64,000 nucleotides of DNA from Sphingomonas hankookensis. Lineage in GTDB: Bacteria; Pseudomonadota; Alphaproteobacteria; Sphingomonadales; Sphingomonadaceae. Below are positions 62,743 to 64,000 of this stretch, in pieces; within the stretch, counting starts at the first letter, position 1; each line of letters begins with the position of its first letter. The stretch covers positions 1,297,501 through 1,361,500 of the forward strand of contig NZ_CP117025.1 of NCBI RefSeq assembly GCF_028551275.1. The letters run 5' to 3'. The notes under the pieces are model-generated. The model was not told the origin of the DNA. It saw only the letters and a program-made list of their open reading frames with translations, and searched no databases. The position numbers were made by a program, and so were the translations under genes.

Positions 62743-64000
62743 TCACTGGATGCTGAAGCCGGGGGCGACCGGCTGGGCGCTGCGGCCGCCTTTGCGCGGG
62801 GCGGGGGCAGCGGGAGAGGGATTGGCGGACTCCGGCACGACCGGGGCCGGTGCGGTGAGCCCGATGGCCGGACGGGCGGCCCCCTGCGGCGCCATGGTCG
62901 GTACCGGGCGCGGGGTCGGTTTGCGCTGACCGGTCAGCTGGCCCATCAGCACCCGTTCGACATCGTCGGGGGTCGAATAGGCGTCGGTCGGCAGCGCGAT
63001 GCGTTGCTGGCTGTCGACCGGCTTCACCAGATAGGGGGTGATGACGATGACCAGCTCGGTTTCGTTACGGGTGAAGGCGTTCGAGCGGAACAGCGAGCCG
63101 AGGATCGGCAGGTCGCCGAGACCCGGCGCCTTGTCGATCGAATTGTCATGGCTGTTCGATAGCAGACCGCCGATCATCATGCTCTGACCCGAGCCCAGTT
63201 CGACGGTCGTTTCAGCCCGTCGCGTGGTGAGCGCGGGGATCGTGGTGCCGTCGATCTGCACCGCGCCGGCGGCCGACAGCTGCGATACTTCGGGGCGGAC
63301 GCGCAACGAGATGCGGCCATCGGCCAGCACGGTCGGCGTATAGGCAAGGCTAACGCCGTACTGCTTGTACTGCACCGACACCGCGCCCAGCCCCTGGCTG
63401 ACGGGGATCGGGATTTCGCCGCCCGCGAGGAACGATCCGGTTTCGCCGGACAGGGCGGTCAGGTTCGGATTGGCGAGCGTCGTCACCTGCCCGATGCGCT
63501 CACCCAGATCGAGCGCGCCGAGCAGTTCGAGGCCGAGCAGCTTGCCCGCAAGGTTCAGCGTGGTGCCGTTGGTGCCCTTGGTCGGGAAACCGTACAGCGT
63601 GCCGCCGGGACGCCCGCCATTGGCGAGGAAGTCGGTATTGGTTGGCGAACCCGGGATGGTCGTGATCGTCCCCTGCCGTCCCTGCGCGACACCGAACAGC
63701 ATGCCGCCCGACACGTCGCGCGACGTCAGGTTGACTCCGATATTCTTGACGAAGTTGCGGCTGACCTCGGCAATGCGAACCTGCAGGTTGACCTGCAGCG
63801 GGGTGGCCAGCTTCAGCCGGTTCACCACGCCGATCTTCAGCGCGACATTGGGATCGCCCACCGCGACGCCCGGATTGAGCAGCGAGGCGACCAGCCGTTC
63901 GGCCTGCGCGCTGTCGGCGGGCGAGGCGATGGTACCGTTGAGGACGGCCAGCTGGCCGACCGTCGTCACGCGGATATCGGCCTCCGGCATCGCCGCCTTC
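62743..64000 (-). CDS. cpaC: Tad pilus secretin CpaC (5' end beyond window)
   Basis: The window holds at least 418 C-terminal codons; the true start is past the right edge, since the ATG at 63990 lies inside a BON/secretin N-domain (PEADIRVTTVGQLAVLNGTI). The secretin core shows VNLQVRIAEVSRNFVKNIGVNL, TLANPNLTALSGETGSFLAGGEIPIPV, ISLRVRPEVSQLSA and QSMMIGGLLSNSHDNSIDKAPGLGDLPILGSLFRSNAF, the classic secretin signature. A Pro/Ala-rich tail of about 60 residues ends it. Forms the outer-membrane pore of the Flp pilus. Confidence 0.93.
   Translation of the reverse strand, partial: KAAMPEADIRVTTVGQLAVLNGTIASPADSAQAERLVASLLNPGVAVGDPNVALKIGVVNRLKLATPLQVNLQVRIAEVSRNFVKNIGVNLTSRDVSGGMLFGVAQGRQGTITTIPGSPTNTDFLANGGRPGGTLYGFPTKGTNGTTLNLAGKLLGLELLGALDLGERIGQVTTLANPNLTALSGETGSFLAGGEIPIPVSQGLGAVSVQYKQYGVSLAYTPTVLADGRISLRVRPEVSQLSAAGAVQIDGTTIPALTTRRAETTVELGSGQSMMIGGLLSNSHDNSIDKAPGLGDLPILGSLFRSNAFTRNETELVIVITPYLVKPVDSQQRIALPTDAYSTPDDVERVLMGQLTGQRKPTPRPVPTMAPQGAARPAIGLTAPAPVVPESANPSPAAPAPRKGGRSAQPVAPGFSIQ

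Overview
The window is high-GC DNA with the gene content and gene order of a sphingomonad (Alphaproteobacteria, Sphingomonas or a close relative). The indications are many TonB-dependent receptors and TonB-like proteins, a hrcA-grpE-glnD block, petABC followed by apt, glyQS followed by ppdK, a Tad/Cpa pilus operon, and dispersed paired palindromes of the type common in this group. No rRNA, CRISPR array, insertion sequence or phage gene was seen.

Region 1 (1-17.6 kb) is a carbohydrate utilisation locus. On the minus strand lie a TonB-dependent receptor, a GH20 beta-N-acetylhexosaminidase and the start of a GH2 beta-mannosidase. On the plus strand lie a GntR/UTRA regulator, a SIS-type glucosamine-6-phosphate deaminase, N-acetylglucosamine-6-phosphate deacetylase, a fused IIA-HPr-EI phosphotransferase protein, a GlcNAc IIC-IIB permease and a second TonB-dependent receptor. 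A convergent glycosylasparaginase-like gene closes the locus. Together they can import GlcNAc-containing glycans, trim them in the periplasm, phosphorylate GlcNAc on entry and convert it to fructose-6-phosphate. Beta-mannosidase plus glycosylasparaginase points to N-glycan cores rather than chitin alone.

Region 2 (17.6-31.6 kb) is housekeeping: hemW, rdgB-rph, hrcA-grpE-glnD, thrS-infC and tRNA-Gly(CCC), with small envelope proteins between them. glnD appears to start at CTG and infC at ATC. Region 3 (31.6-44.4 kb) holds an FAD/NAD(P)-binding protein, a dicarboxylate symporter, a cyclophilin-queA pair, the cytochrome bc1 operon with apt, a Gly/Tyr-rich repeat lipoprotein, a MaoC-like protein, an NPP-type phosphodiesterase, ychF and a 2OG-Fe(II) oxygenase.

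Region 4 (44.4-50.6 kb) has a frameshifted esterase, an AraC-type regulator, pth and rplY separated by many palindromic repeats, and a four-gene minus-strand group (small membrane protein, XRE regulator, membrane protein, TraB/GumN). Region 5 (50.6-58.1 kb) is glyQ-glyS-ppdK followed by a divergent HxlR regulator/NAD(P)H-binding pair. glyS is unusual: it carries an in-frame palindromic repeat and, further on, an AT-rich patch. Region 6 (58.2-64 kb, minus strand) is a Tad pilus operon, cpaC (cut by the window edge)-cpaD-cpaE-tadB-tadC, without the CpaF/TadA ATPase gene usually found between cpaE and tadB.
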